Shown here: one piece after another, positions 27,253-36,793 of the stretch
Layout: the number at the start of each line of letters is the position of its first letter
Position numbering within the stretch: position 1 is the stretch's first letter
NCBI GenBank assembly: GCA_001769195.1
Contig: MEOK01000004.1
Span: 62,001-126,000 of the forward strand
Reading direction: 5' to 3'
DNA length: 64,000 nt
Source: Bacteroidetes bacterium GWF2_40_14
GTDB lineage: Bacteria > Bacteroidota > Bacteroidia > Bacteroidales > UBA932
Translations under genes and position numbers: made by a program
Notes under the pieces: model-generated
Database searches by the model: none
The model's input: only the letters and a program-made list of their open reading frames with translations
What the model was told of the DNA's origin: nothing

Positions 27253-27957
27253 TTAGTATTTGCCAATTGGCATCATGTACAAAGGTTCCTCTTCTTCCGG
27301 AAGTTGCATTATGGCTTTGACAGTTGCATCTACGAATGCCCCTATTGCACAAGTCCCCAGATGAAGCGCCTCTGCCTGAAGATATACATTTTGGGCTGAG
27401 TGACCAAGGTCCATGCATACATATCTTTCACGACCTCTTTCGCCATACTTTTTTGTCATTCTACTGTAAACTGCACTATAGAAAAGGCATGCAGGAGCAG
27501 CTTCAATCATTTTCTGATTGTATGACGCTACCGCCAGCTCCTTCTTGACATCTTTGGCAATGACTCTGACTATAGAATGATTCTTGGCGTCGTATTTGTA
27601 AACTCCGGGTTCCAGACCGTTAATGTTCCCTACAAGCAGATAAATTTCAAGCGGATAGAGAGCTCCAGCAGAAGGTGCAGTTCTGAAACCTCCCCTTGTC
27701 TGAGGGAAATCCAGTGGTTTGGTAATTCCATAAGCGGCCCATAAAATCTGCGAGATATTTTCAATTGTAACCCCGTCATTTAAGAATTTTCTCTGTGATC
27801 TTCTTGTTGCCATTGTCTCCTCTACAGAAACAGTGCCTTTAAGATTTGGAGCGGGTAGTTTGTAGGTTAATTGTTCACCCGCCACTTTTTCCTGTGCAGG
27901 GCTTAAAACCGGTAATAAAGCCAACACAAATAAGCAAATAAATAATTTTGTTTTCAT
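27253..27957 (-). CDS. Exported SagB-type nitroreductase-like oxidoreductase
   Basis: The product has 234 residues. A signal peptide (MKTKLFICLFVLALLPVLSPAQ) is followed by a nitroreductase fold of the SagB/ThcOx type: SVEETMATRRSQRKF binds FMN phosphate in this family, then ILWAAYGIT, TAPSAGALYPLEIYLL, and GTCAIGAF near the end. Such proteins occur widely in Bacteroidota without thiopeptide or oxazole clusters, and no YcaO or precursor-peptide gene is visible here. The electron donor and substrate are unknown. It is transcribed ahead of thrC. Confidence 0.85.
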   Translation of the reverse strand: MKTKLFICLFVLALLPVLSPAQEKVAGEQLTYKLPAPNLKGTVSVEETMATRRSQRKFLNDGVTIENISQILWAAYGITKPLDFPQTRGGFRTAPSAGALYPLEIYLLVGNINGLEPGVYKYDAKNHSIVRVIAKDVKKELAVASYNQKMIEAAPACLFYSAVYSRMTKKYGERGRERYVCMDLGHSAQNVYLQAEALHLGTCAIGAFVDATVKAIMQLPEEEEPLYMMPIGKY

Positions 27958-27985
27958 AGGGATATGTTTTAATTCTGATTTTCTT

Positions 27986-27993
27986 CAAATATA
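27986..27993 (-). promoter_or_regulatory. -7 promoter element for the SagB-type gene
   Basis: On the minus strand this reads TATATTTG, an exact TAnnTTTG match, 29 bases before the start codon at 27957. The -33 element is poor, so strength is uncertain. Confidence 0.45.
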
Positions 27994-28040
27994 CTAAATT
28001 AGCTTTTTTATCGTACATTCGCGGCCTAAAAATTTACTGA

Positions 28041-29681
28041 ATGGTTTCATGTGACGGTTTGTGCGTAGAGTTTGGCGGGAGTGTATTGTTTGAGAATATC
28101 TCTTTTGTAATCAACGAAAAAGACAGAATAGCCCTGATGGGGAAAAACGGAGCCGGAAAATCTACCCTGCTCAAAATCCTTGCAGGAGCACGTCAGCCGT
28201 CGAGAGGAGTGATCTCTGCCCCCAAAGACTCTGTAATAGCATATCTTCCTCAGCATCTGATGACAGAAGATGGTCGGACAGTCTATGATGAGACCGCAAT
28301 GGCCTTCTCTCACCTACACGACATTGAGGCAAGAATTGCAGAGATAAACAAGCAGCTGGAAGAGCGTACAGACTATGATTCCGACGAATATTATAAGCTC
28401 ATTGAGGAGCTTACATCTGTGAGTGAAAAGTATTATGCCATAGATATATCAAATTATGAGGAGGATGTAGAAAAGGTACTTCTTGGCCTTGGTTTTATGA
28501 GGGAAGATTTCCTGCGGCAGACCACAGAGTTCAGCGGAGGATGGAGAATGCGTATAGAACTTGCAAAGATTCTTCTACTGAAGCCCGATGTAATTCTGCT
28601 GGACGAGCCTACAAATCACCTCGATATGGAGTCCATAATGTGGTTGGAAGATTTTCTGATAAATCAGGCAAAGGCAGTTGTGCTTATATCACACGACAGA
28701 TCGTTTGTAGACAGAGTGACAAACAGAACCATAGAACTGACTATGGGGAGGATATACGACTACAAGGTAAACTACTCACATTATCTGGAATTACGCAGGG
28801 AGCGCAGGGAACAGCAGCAAAAGGCATATGAGGAGCAGCAGAAGATGATTGCCGAAACTCGCGAATTTATTGAACGATTCAAGGGGACATATTCAAAAAC
28901 AAATCAGGTACAGTCGCGGGTGAAGACACTTGAAAAGCTTGAATTACTTGAGGTTGATGAGATAGACACCTCTGCCCTCAGACTTAAGTTTCCCCCATCG
29001 CCCCGTTCAGGCAACTATCCCGTAATAATGGATTCTGTTGGGAAATCATACGGCCATCACAATGTTTTCGCAAATGCTACAATTACTGTGGACAGAGGAG
29101 ATAAAGTAGCTTTTGTAGGAAGAAACGGCGAGGGAAAATCGACTTTGGTAAAATGTATAATGAAGGAGATTGAGCATGATGGTAAGTTGACCCTGGGCCA
29201 TAATGTGCAGATTGGTTATTTTGCTCAGAATCAGGCATCACTTCTGGAAGAAAATCTAACAGTTTTTCAGACGATTGATGATGTTGCGGTTGGAGATATC
29301 AGGTCAAAAATCAGGGACCTTTTGGGCGCCTTTATGTTTGGCAGGGACGATGTGGACAAAAAAGTAAAAGTACTATCCGGAGGAGAGAGAACCCGTCTTG
29401 CAATGGTTAAGCTGCTTCTGGAACCGGTTAATCTGCTGATACTTGACGAGCCCACTAACCATCTGGACATGCGCACCAAAGACATACTCAAACAGGCTCT
29501 TGTCTCTTTCGATGGCACTCTCATTGTGGTCTCTCACGACCGTGATTTTCTGGATGGCCTTGTATCAAAGGTTTACGAGTTTGGCAACAAAAAGGTGACA
29601 GAGCATCTGGAAACCATTCAAGGTTTTCTTGAGAAGAAGCGGATGCAACATCTACGGGAGATAGAGCTCAGCGGCAAGTAG
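28041..29681 (+). CDS. ABC-F family ATPase
   Basis: The product has 546 residues with two ABC domains in one chain and no membrane segments, the ABC-F layout. First domain: Walker A GKNGAGKST, signature EFSGGWRMR, Walker B ILLDEPTNHLDME. Second domain: Walker A GRNGEGKST, signature LSGGERTR, Walker B LILDEPTNHLDM. A charged linker (about 245-310; ELRRERREQQQKAYEEQQ) is the P-site tRNA-interacting motif region. These proteins act on the ribosome in translation or antibiotic protection; it looks like a housekeeping YbiT/YdiF-type member. It is divergent from the SagB-type gene. Confidence 0.92.
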   Translation: MVSCDGLCVEFGGSVLFENISFVINEKDRIALMGKNGAGKSTLLKILAGARQPSRGVISAPKDSVIAYLPQHLMTEDGRTVYDETAMAFSHLHDIEARIAEINKQLEERTDYDSDEYYKLIEELTSVSEKYYAIDISNYEEDVEKVLLGLGFMREDFLRQTTEFSGGWRMRIELAKILLLKPDVILLDEPTNHLDMESIMWLEDFLINQAKAVVLISHDRSFVDRVTNRTIELTMGRIYDYKVNYSHYLELRRERREQQQKAYEEQQKMIAETREFIERFKGTYSKTNQVQSRVKTLEKLELLEVDEIDTSALRLKFPPSPRSGNYPVIMDSVGKSYGHHNVFANATITVDRGDKVAFVGRNGEGKSTLVKCIMKEIEHDGKLTLGHNVQIGYFAQNQASLLEENLTVFQTIDDVAVGDIRSKIRDLLGAFMFGRDDVDKKVKVLSGGERTRLAMVKLLLEPVNLLILDEPTNHLDMRTKDILKQALVSFDGTLIVVSHDRDFLDGLVSKVYEFGNKKVTEHLETIQGFLEKKRMQHLREIELSGK

Positions 29682-29692
29682 CTACCAGCAAT

Positions 29693-30388
29693 TTATGAGA
29701 TAAGCTCCATGAAGCTTTTTTTAAAAGCATCAGATATTGGGATTAAACTTTTTCCAAACACAATTCTGTTATGTTCAATTGTTTTAACCTTTGAGACATT
29801 TACAATAAAAGAGCGATGTACACGGGCAAATACTTTTGAAGGAAGAGAGGTTTCTATACTTTTTAATGTCGAAAGAGTTAAAATCTTGCCGGATCTTTCT
29901 GTATAAATGGCAACATAATCTCTTACAGCCTCAAGGTAAATAATGTCGTTAAAATCAATTTTGTGAAGTTTGTAATCTGCTTTTACCATTATACTGCCAG
30001 ATTCCAGCTGTTCAGATGGGATAGATCCTGTAATAAAACGCTGGGCTTTTTGTGCAGATTTTAAAAAATCGGAATAACTTATCGGTTTTAACAAATAATC
30101 AATTGCATCTACTTTAAAGCCTTCCAGAGCATATTGATCAAAAGCGGTGGTAAAGATTACCTTAGTCTTGTATGTATCTATTACTGAGGCCAATTGGAGA
30201 CCCGAAAGATTTGGCATCTGAATATCAAGAAAGATTAAATCCACTTCATTGGTCTTCATGGCAGCCAGCGCATCAATTGCGTTGTTATAAAAACCGAACG
30301 CTTCCAGAAAGGGAGTCTTGTTTATATAAGAAGCAATCAGATCCAGAGCCAGAGGTTCATCGTCTACGGCAATACATTTAATTTTCAT
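29693..30388 (-). CDS. LytTR response regulator (macAB-linked)
   Basis: The product has 231 residues from the ATG at 30388; another ATG two codons upstream is possible. The receiver domain (about 1-120) has D9/D10, phospho-acceptor in LIFLDIQMPNLSG and K in YLLKPISY. The LytTR DNA-binding domain (about 135-231) has KVDLNDI-like DFNDIIYLEAVRDYVAIYT and FARVHRSFIVN. The gene overlaps the end of the LytS-type kinase and closes a six-gene minus-strand operon with a tripartite efflux system, so it probably controls export or envelope stress genes. Confidence 0.92.
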   Translation of the reverse strand: MKIKCIAVDDEPLALDLIASYINKTPFLEAFGFYNNAIDALAAMKTNEVDLIFLDIQMPNLSGLQLASVIDTYKTKVIFTTAFDQYALEGFKVDAIDYLLKPISYSDFLKSAQKAQRFITGSIPSEQLESGSIMVKADYKLHKIDFNDIIYLEAVRDYVAIYTERSGKILTLSTLKSIETSLPSKVFARVHRSFIVNVSKVKTIEHNRIVFGKSLIPISDAFKKSFMELIS

Positions 30389-31427
30389 AACCATCTGTGT
30401 TTATGGGAACTATAACACGCGCGAGAAATTCATTGTCTTTCGTTTCCGTTACAAGAAGGTCCCTGTCTGGATAGAGCAATGAAAGGCGTTTACGGAGATT
30501 TTCCAGACCAATCCCGGATCCGCTTTTATCTTCAGTTGTTTTAGGGAAAGAGCTATTTCTTACAGAGCATATTACCGCATTCTCTGATTCAATTTCAATT
30601 TTAATTTCGATAAAAGAATGCTCTTTTGGATTAACACCGTGTTTAAATGCGTTTTCCACTACAGAGATAAAAAGCAGGGGCGGAATTGTAATTCCCAGGA
30701 CATTTTCAGGCATGTCCAATGTAACTGTAACATTTTTTGGTAATCTTAATTTCATAAGATTGCAATACCCTTCTACGAATTCCATCTCTTTTATTAAGGG
30801 GATTTTTTCTCGGGATGCTTCATATAACTGATAACGGAGCATCTCGCTGAGACTATGAACGGCAAACTGAGCCTGTTCCTGATTAAAGGAAATCAATGCA
30901 TAAATATTATTGAGGGAGTTAAACAGAAAATGGGGGTTAAGCTGACTCTTTAACTGAAGCAATTCGGCGGCAGTATTTTCCTTTTCAAGTTGCTGCATCT
31001 TAGATTGAACCCCATACCAGCGCCCCGTCATTTTAATAGCAACACTAACACAAACCACCATTACATGAATGATTATGGTCACAACAAAAGGCATACCCCT
31101 GGGAGGTTCGACGTGTCGTCCGGGCTCAAGAGCCATGAAGTATTCTCTTGCAAAGTCTAATGTCAAACTTAATATCGTGATAATGATAAAATTCCAGACA
31201 ATAAACATGAACGTGTTTTTATTAAACAGGTATCTGTTTATGAGGTAATGATAATTAAAATAGAAGATTAAAATATAAGTCAAGGGCATTAATAATATTC
31301 CTAAGCCACGATCAAAACTTATTGTTTCTCCACGTAATATTCCAAAAATGAATGGCATAGACATTATCCCCCCCCAAATGAACATGTGGGTGAAAATCAC
31401 GATTCTCTTATTTGTCTTAGGCAACAT
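30378..31427 (-). CDS. LytS-type membrane histidine kinase (macAB-linked)
   Basis: The ATG at 31427 (349 residues) is chosen because the longer frame (to 31601) would overlap the upstream permease gene by 136 bases. Four membrane helices occupy about residues 10-145. A coiled coil leads to the His_kinase domain with the signature LNPHFLFNSLNNIYAL (phosphorylated His in PHFLFN) and a HATPase with GSGIGLENLRKRL. Partner is the overlapping LytTR regulator. The gene starts 39 bases after the MacB-type permease gene. Confidence 0.9.
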   Translation of the reverse strand: MLPKTNKRIVIFTHMFIWGGIMSMPFIFGILRGETISFDRGLGILLMPLTYILIFYFNYHYLINRYLFNKNTFMFIVWNFIIITILSLTLDFAREYFMALEPGRHVEPPRGMPFVVTIIIHVMVVCVSVAIKMTGRWYGVQSKMQQLEKENTAAELLQLKSQLNPHFLFNSLNNIYALISFNQEQAQFAVHSLSEMLRYQLYEASREKIPLIKEMEFVEGYCNLMKLRLPKNVTVTLDMPENVLGITIPPLLFISVVENAFKHGVNPKEHSFIEIKIEIESENAVICSVRNSSFPKTTEDKSGSGIGLENLRKRLSLLYPDRDLLVTETKDNEFLARVIVPINTDGYEN

Positions 31428-31465
31428 GGCGGGGAAATTTATATGTGAAGATAAGGATTTTATAA

Positions 31466-32686
31466 TTATTCGTAGCGAAGTGCAACTATAGGATCCATTT
31501 GTGAAGCCTTTTTTGCCGGATACCAGCCAAAGAAGACACCAGTGGCAAAGCATACACAAAACGAAAGAATGATAGATGCAATATTGACAATGAAGGGCCA
31601 TCCCAGTATTGATGAAGTAATGAAAGTAAGTAATATCCCAAACAAGATTCCCACAACCCCTCCAATTAAGGAGATTATTATGGACTCAGTAAGAAATTGC
31701 ATAAGAATATCCCACTTTAAAGCTCCAATAGCCATCCTGAGCCCAATCTCCTTAATGCGCTCAGTAACCGTAACATACATAATATTCATAATGCCAATTC
31801 CTCCTACAATCAACGAAATTGCAGCAATTGCTGCTAAAAGAGCAGTAAGCATCCCTGTAACATTAGAGATCATCGAAAGCATCTCGGCCTGTGTCCTGAT
31901 TTCAAAGTCCGGTTCATCTGTTGGTTGAAGCTTGTGAGTTCTTTTGATGATTAAGGACATCTCTGATACTGCATCAGCAGAGAGTTCTTCTGTGAGGGCA
32001 TTTGCAAATATTGAATGGTAGTAGGTTATTGCCAATATCCGTTTTTGAACAGTTGTATATGGCAGATAGACTACATTATCCTGATCTTGTCCCATAGCAT
32101 TTTGCCCTTTTGATTCCAGAATGCCGATTACTTTAAGGGGCATATTGTTGAACCTTATGAATTGCCCCACGGGATATGTACCATCTGAAAATAGTTCATC
32201 AACTATGGTTTTTCCTATTAAGCACACCTTGGCGGCATTATCTACATCACTTTGTGTAAAGAGTATCCCTCTTTCAAGGTTAATTTCACGAATGGAGAAA
32301 AAGGGAATATCTACCCCTTGCAGAGATGATGGTGTATTGTTTGTTCCAAATACCAGTTGTCCGCTCGCATTAACTGAGGGCGAAACGGCTTTTATCATTT
32401 TTGCTTCTCTTTTAATTGCATCAACATCCTCTTTAGTCAATGACTTCGCATTCGACGAACCCATACTTACACCCCCCTTCTGTTGCGATGAAGGAGAGAT
32501 GAAAATCATGTTTGAACCGGTTGAGGAGATTTCGTCCCTGATATTTTGCGTGGAGGCTTGTCCGAGGGCAATCATTGCAATGACAGATGAGATGCCTATG
32601 ATAATTCCCAACATTGTCAATATTGCCCTTGTTTTGTTCCTTACAAGTGCGTTATATGCTATTCTTATATAATTGTACCATTTCAT
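31466..32686 (-). CDS. MacB-type ABC transporter permease
   Basis: The product has 406 residues. An N-terminal helix (about 20-42; ILTMLGIIIGISSVIAMIALGQ) is followed by a roughly 230-residue periplasmic MacB_PCD domain and three C-terminal helices with FtsX-like features (about 275-400). It ends in KKASQMDPIVALRYE, the canonical end of this family. The ATPase is a separate gene 13 bases upstream, unlike fused E. coli MacB. It would work with the MFP and TolC proteins to expel peptides, macrolides or lipophilic molecules; substrate is unknown. Confidence 0.93.
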   Translation of the reverse strand: MKWYNYIRIAYNALVRNKTRAILTMLGIIIGISSVIAMIALGQASTQNIRDEISSTGSNMIFISPSSQQKGGVSMGSSNAKSLTKEDVDAIKREAKMIKAVSPSVNASGQLVFGTNNTPSSLQGVDIPFFSIREINLERGILFTQSDVDNAAKVCLIGKTIVDELFSDGTYPVGQFIRFNNMPLKVIGILESKGQNAMGQDQDNVVYLPYTTVQKRILAITYYHSIFANALTEELSADAVSEMSLIIKRTHKLQPTDEPDFEIRTQAEMLSMISNVTGMLTALLAAIAAISLIVGGIGIMNIMYVTVTERIKEIGLRMAIGALKWDILMQFLTESIIISLIGGVVGILFGILLTFITSSILGWPFIVNIASIILSFCVCFATGVFFGWYPAKKASQMDPIVALRYE

Positions 32687-32699
32687 ATTTCAAATCTGT

Positions 32700-33458
32700 T
32701 TACAGGTCATTATTATCTAAAATTGGCAGCTGAGCAAGGGCATCTTCTGCCGAAAGCTGACTTATTGGAGAGTCTCCCACAATCAACCCGTCTTTAAGAC
32801 GAATTGCCCTTGTTGTAAAATTCGCAATGTCAGGCTCGTGAGTGACAAAGACAATACATTTACCCTCTGAATTCAACTTTTGAAACAAAGTCATAATCTC
32901 GTATGATGTACGGGTATCCAGATTGCCAGTAGCCTCATCTGCAAGAATCAAGACAGGATCGTTTACCAAAGCCCTGGCTATTGCAACTCTTTGCTGTTGT
33001 CCGCCGCTGAGTTGATTTGAATAGTGTCTGCTTCTGTCACTTAGCCCGACAAGATTAAGTGTGAACAGAGCTTTCTCTTTTCTCTCTCTTGGAGAAATTG
33101 TAGGATTATACAAAAGGGGCAACTCAACATTTTCCAATGCAGAGGTACGAGGCAAAAGGTTATATGACTGAAAGACAAAGCCAATTTTTCGATTGCGTAA
33201 TTGGGACAACTCCTTGTCGTTTCTGTTGGAGACAGTAGTTCCATCAATATAGTACTCTCCCGATGTTGGCTTGTCCAGACAGCCTAATATGTTTAGTAAT
33301 GTACTTTTACCAGACCCACTCGCTCCCATTATAGATACAAACTCCCCTTCCTGTACACCAAAAGATACAGATCTTAAAGCATGTACTTTCTCGGTCCCCA
33401 TTATAAAAGAGCGGGATAGTTTTTCGATTCTCAATATTTCATTTTTCATTTCAGACAT
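32700..33458 (-). CDS. MacB/LolD-type ABC transporter ATP-binding protein
   Basis: The product has 252 residues with one ABC domain: Walker [11 protein letters not shown]-loop [11 protein letters not shown], signature [15 protein letters not shown], Walker [13 protein letters not shown] and H-loop THEPDIA. This is the MacB/LolD subclass, usually paired with FtsX-like permeases such as the next gene. The start at 33458 is six bases before the stop of the membrane-fusion gene. Confidence 0.95.
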   Translation of the reverse strand: MSEMKNEILRIEKLSRSFIMGTEKVHALRSVSFGVQEGEFVSIMGASGSGKSTLLNILGCLDKPTSGEYYIDGTTVSNRNDKELSQLRNRKIGFVFQSYNLLPRTSALENVELPLLYNPTISPRERKEKALFTLNLVGLSDRSRHYSNQLSGGQQQRVAIARALVNDPVLILADEATGNLDTRTSYEIMTLFQKLNSEGKCIVFVTHEPDIANFTTRAIRLKDGLIVGDSPISQLSAEDALAQLPILDNNDL

Positions 33459-33464
33459 AAAATA

Positions 33465-34622
33465 TTATAGTGCTGTGTGTCTTTCTCCCGGAGGAGGAGT
33501 TGGCAATATACTTGCCGATGATTTTTTTGTGACGGTTTTTTCTATGCCTACGACAAGTTCGTCGCCACTTTTAACTCCGGATAATATTATTGAAGTTATA
33601 CCGTCTGTTGCCCCGGCTGTCACAGGGACCGCTTTAAACCCTTTTTCTGTTTTTATCCATACTTTATTTCCTTTTATGTTTTCATTTTCAACAATGTAGT
33701 TACCAATATTTGCAGGGTCAGGAGTAAAGTATAGTGCTTCTGCCGGAACACAAATGCCTTTTGGAGACTGTGTTATAATAGATATGTTTGCAGTCATGCC
33801 CGGGAAAAGTTTCTCGTCAGGATTTGGAGCAGAGATAATTACGGTATAAGTAACAACATTCTGTACAACAGCAGGCTCAAGTCGTATTTGAGAAACGGTA
33901 CCTCCAAATTTTTCTCCCGGATATGTGTCAACAATGAAATCTGCATATTGTCCTATCTTTATTCTTCCTATATCAGCCTCATCTACCTTTGCCTCCACCT
34001 GCATCTTTGTCAAATCATTCGCTATAGTAAAGAGGGTAGGAGTGTTAAATGATGCTGCAACAGTCTGTCCTTCGTCAACGGCGCGGCTTAGTACACGTCC
34101 GGAGATTGGGGAGTATATGTCTGCATAAGAGAGATTGATAATAGACTGTTGAAGATCTGCCTTAGCATTTGTCACCGTATTTACCGCACTGGAAAAACGA
34201 TTTGTCGCATCCTCAAGACTTGCTGGGGTTGCTGCATTTTTATCGAAAAGGGCCTTTATCCTGTCATAATTCTGTTTTGCAAAGAGCGAATCGCTTTTTG
34301 CTTTATTCAGAGATGACCTGCTTTGCCTGGCTCTCTCTGATAATGTGGATTTGTCCAGTTCCGCCAGCAAATCTCCCTTTTTGACCTGGGAGTTAAAGTC
34401 GGCATAAATCCTCTTGACAATACCTGAGACCTGGGTTCCAACATCTACCTTGATAACAGGCTGTATATTGCCGCTTGCTGTTACGGTCAGTTCGAATTCC
34501 CCTTCTTGGGCAATGTATGTTATTAGTTGAACATCAGGATTTTTGCTCTTTTTTATAAATAGCATTGCAATCAAGATAATGACTACTATACCTGCTAACA
34601 AGATGATAATCTTTTTTTTCAT
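33465..34622 (-). CDS. MacA/HlyD-type membrane fusion protein
   Basis: The product has 385 residues. An N-terminal membrane anchor (about 4-23; KIIILLAGIVVIILIAMLFI) is followed by barrel-sandwich lipoyl halves (GNIQPVIKVDVGTQVSGIV; ADIYSPISGRVLSRAVDEGQTV), an alpha-helical hairpin (about 85-155) and beta-barrel and membrane-proximal domains. This is the periplasmic adaptor joining the MacB pair to the TolC-like channel. It has the characteristic order adaptor, ATPase, permease. Confidence 0.93.
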   Translation of the reverse strand: MKKKIIILLAGIVVIILIAMLFIKKSKNPDVQLITYIAQEGEFELTVTASGNIQPVIKVDVGTQVSGIVKRIYADFNSQVKKGDLLAELDKSTLSERARQSRSSLNKAKSDSLFAKQNYDRIKALFDKNAATPASLEDATNRFSSAVNTVTNAKADLQQSIINLSYADIYSPISGRVLSRAVDEGQTVAASFNTPTLFTIANDLTKMQVEAKVDEADIGRIKIGQYADFIVDTYPGEKFGGTVSQIRLEPAVVQNVVTYTVIISAPNPDEKLFPGMTANISIITQSPKGICVPAEALYFTPDPANIGNYIVENENIKGNKVWIKTEKGFKAVPVTAGATDGITSIILSGVKSGDELVVGIEKTVTKKSSASILPTPPPGERHTAL

Positions 34623-34638
34623 TATTGTTTAATATTTG

Positions 34639-35943
34639 TTAAATTACTATTTCCAGACCCATATACACATCCAGAACCTTCCTATTCAGGAGAAAGCTGT
34701 ACTTGCTTTGCAAATAATTGTTTAGTGCATTCAGGTAGTTGTTTTGCTGCTGAAGCAGTTCGGAGGTTGATATCTGACCCGCATTATATTGCAACCTGTA
34801 AGAATCGAAATTTGCCTTATATGCTTTATATCCGGTCTCTGCAGCACTTAATTTACTCTGTTCCGCAATGACCCCGTTATATTCTTGTTCGAGCTGAATC
34901 TGGATATTCGTTTCGGTCTCTTTGGCCTCTATTTCTGTCTGCTCCCGACGATATTGACTCTGTTTTACGTTAGATTTTGCCTTTCCTCTGTTCCAAAGGG
35001 GAATAGTTACAGATAATGAGAGTTGCTCGCTCAAATTGTTTGTAAACTGGTTGTTCCAGGATGTCGTACCACCGGAATATCCTGTAGAGACAGAGCCGCC
35101 TATGGAAATTGCTGGAGTTAATCCTCCTTTGGCAATTTTTACATCAAGGTTAGCCATCTCTATATTCTGATGGCTGATTTTTATGTCGGGTAACCAAGTC
35201 AGAGTCTCTTCCATAAATTTTGCAAATTCCGGTAGCCTAAGGGTTTTTACAGAGGAGGCTGAATCGGGAGCTAATACATCAATATTTGTTGATGATTCTG
35301 TGCTCAGATATTTTTTTAACTCCAGCACAGAACTCTCGCGTTTAACCCTGCTGTTTAAATAGTTGAACCTGTCACTCGCAACCTGTGCCTCAAGTAAGAG
35401 ATAGTCGCTTTTCAGTATTTTACCGGCGCTTAATTGTATCTCTCCCAGCTTACACTGCTCTTCGCTTATCTTTAAAACCTCATTCTGATATTTCTGTAAT
35501 TCGTCATTCATAAGAACAGACAAAAAAGACTTTATAACATTTATCACCAACAGATTTTGCGCTTGAGATATTTTAGTTTCAGACTGGTCGAGAAGTAGTT
35601 GATTTTTCCGGATACTATTTATGTTTTGTCCACCATTATAAATAGTTGCCTGAGAACTTAAACTGTAATTTCCATTAAGAACGGTATTATCAGTCTGGCC
35701 ATTTTTACTTTCTGACAGACCCTGTGTAAGAGATCCACTCAGATTCGGTAACAAGTCCCTTTTAGACTGTTTCAGTTCCTCCTCTGTGCTGTTTTTGCCA
35801 ATCATAAGCTTTTGTTGGCCGTAATTATTCTCCAATGCGTAGTTAATAGCATCGGTAAGCGTCATTTTTAGAGTGGGGCTGCTCTGTTGGGCAAAAACCG
35901 TCCCCCATGCAACCAGCATTATAATTGTAAATACTCTTTTCAT
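34639..35943 (-). CDS. TolC-family outer-membrane efflux protein
   Basis: The product has 434 residues. A signal peptide (MKRVFTIIMLVAWGTVFAQQ) precedes two OEP repeats of long helices and short outer-membrane strands (about 30-220 and 235-430). Typical motifs include LTDAINYALENNYG near the N-terminus and YRLQYNAGQISTSELLQQQNNYLNALNNYLQ near the C-terminus. It is the first gene of the tripartite exporter operon that runs to the LytTR regulator at 29693. Confidence 0.93.
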   Translation of the reverse strand: MKRVFTIIMLVAWGTVFAQQSSPTLKMTLTDAINYALENNYGQQKLMIGKNSTEEELKQSKRDLLPNLSGSLTQGLSESKNGQTDNTVLNGNYSLSSQATIYNGGQNINSIRKNQLLLDQSETKISQAQNLLVINVIKSFLSVLMNDELQKYQNEVLKISEEQCKLGEIQLSAGKILKSDYLLLEAQVASDRFNYLNSRVKRESSVLELKKYLSTESSTNIDVLAPDSASSVKTLRLPEFAKFMEETLTWLPDIKISHQNIEMANLDVKIAKGGLTPAISIGGSVSTGYSGGTTSWNNQFTNNLSEQLSLSVTIPLWNRGKAKSNVKQSQYRREQTEIEAKETETNIQIQLEQEYNGVIAEQSKLSAAETGYKAYKANFDSYRLQYNAGQISTSELLQQQNNYLNALNNYLQSKYSFLLNRKVLDVYMGLEIVI

Positions 35944-35968
35944 TGTTGTTTCCTTTAACTTGTTGGTG

Positions 35969-36000
35969 CAAAATTATAAAGGGGAACATGAGCGTTCAAG
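35969..36000 (-). promoter_or_regulatory. Promoter of the tolC-macAB-lytS-lytTR operon
   Basis: On the minus strand CTTG (36000-35997), 20 bases, then TAATTTTG (35976-35969) match the Bacteroidota TTTG-N19-21-TAnnTTTG consensus. Predicted start is about 20 bases before the ATG at 35943. Confidence 0.65.
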
Positions 36001-36043
36001 TGACATCTATGCGCAGACAGGTTTTATCGACAGATAGTAAATA

Positions 36044-36076
36044 TTTGCCGACGAATTCATATTTTCACTAATTTTA
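36044..36076 (+). promoter_or_regulatory. Promoter of the DUF4412-like gene
   Basis: TTTG (36044-36047), 21 bases, then TAATTTTA (36069-36076) fit the Bacteroidota promoter pattern apart from the last base. The ATG follows at 36095. Confidence 0.5.
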
Positions 36077-36094
36077 GTCTATAAACCAATCATA

Positions 36095-36793
36095 ATGAAA
36101 ACACTTCTTACAATGCTCATGACCATGACCGCTATTGCGGTTCAGGCACAGTTTCAGATATCCGCTCCCGGGGTAAAATGGGAGGATTCCTACTCTTTTG
36201 ACAGATCCAACAACTTTAAGGTAGAGCTTTATGCAAAAAACAATGAGCTAATGCGCACACTGGAATACAAAACCTATTACCAAAGCAGCGGGAAGGACTT
36301 TATAGTAATTACGGCAGGTAAGGGGAGAGGAGACGACATTGAGACGGTTTTTGACCTTAAGAATGAAGTAGCAATTCAGATTTTTGCAAGCGATGCACCT
36401 GAACCAATGTATAATGCGGGGCGATTTAAATATCCGGCTGCAGATGAGATGAAAAAGCTGGAGATTGTACCAACAGAGGAGACCCGTACCATTGCAGGTT
36501 ACCTGTGTAAGAGGTACACTTATACTTACAAAAAAATCTTTGGTTCGATATGGATCACCAATCAGGTTACTCTGCCGAACGATTACGGAATATTCCGTGC
36601 TGCCAAGATGAGTGCTTTACACAATACTCTTTCTGCCGACGGTTTTGTAATTGAAATGACCACAGAAGATGCCAAAGGGGGGAAGACAATTCTGACAACT
36701 GTTTCTATTGGCAACAATGAAAAGTTCACAAAGGTGCTCAAAGGAGTTAAAATGGGAACAGCAATCAACAAGGTCAATTACTACACGTTCTGA
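36095..36793 (+). CDS. Exported DUF4412-like protein
   Basis: The product has 232 residues with a signal peptide (MKTLLTMLMTMTAIAVQAQ). The body is beta-rich, and the middle has IAGYLCKRYTYT followed by SIWITNQVTLP. That pattern is typical of Bacteroidota exported proteins of the DUF4412 type, which have a lipoprotein-carrier-like fold. Function is unknown. It is convergent with the next small exported gene: its stop ends at 36793 and the other begins at 36794. Confidence 0.72.
   Translation: MKTLLTMLMTMTAIAVQAQFQISAPGVKWEDSYSFDRSNNFKVELYAKNNELMRTLEYKTYYQSSGKDFIVITAGKGRGDDIETVFDLKNEVAIQIFASDAPEPMYNAGRFKYPAADEMKKLEIVPTEETRTIAGYLCKRYTYTYKKIFGSIWITNQVTLPNDYGIFRAAKMSALHNTLSADGFVIEMTTEDAKGGKTILTTVSIGNNEKFTKVLKGVKMGTAINKVNYYTF

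Noticed and set aside
27253-27957. SagB-type protein as part of a peptide-modifying cluster
   Set aside because: No YcaO, dehydratase, precursor peptide or dedicated transporter gene is adjacent; the neighbours are thrC and an ABC-F gene.
30378-31601. Longer LytS kinase beginning at 31601
   Set aside because: The first 58 residues would overlap the MacB permease 3' end and lack any domain; the ATG at 31427 fits better.
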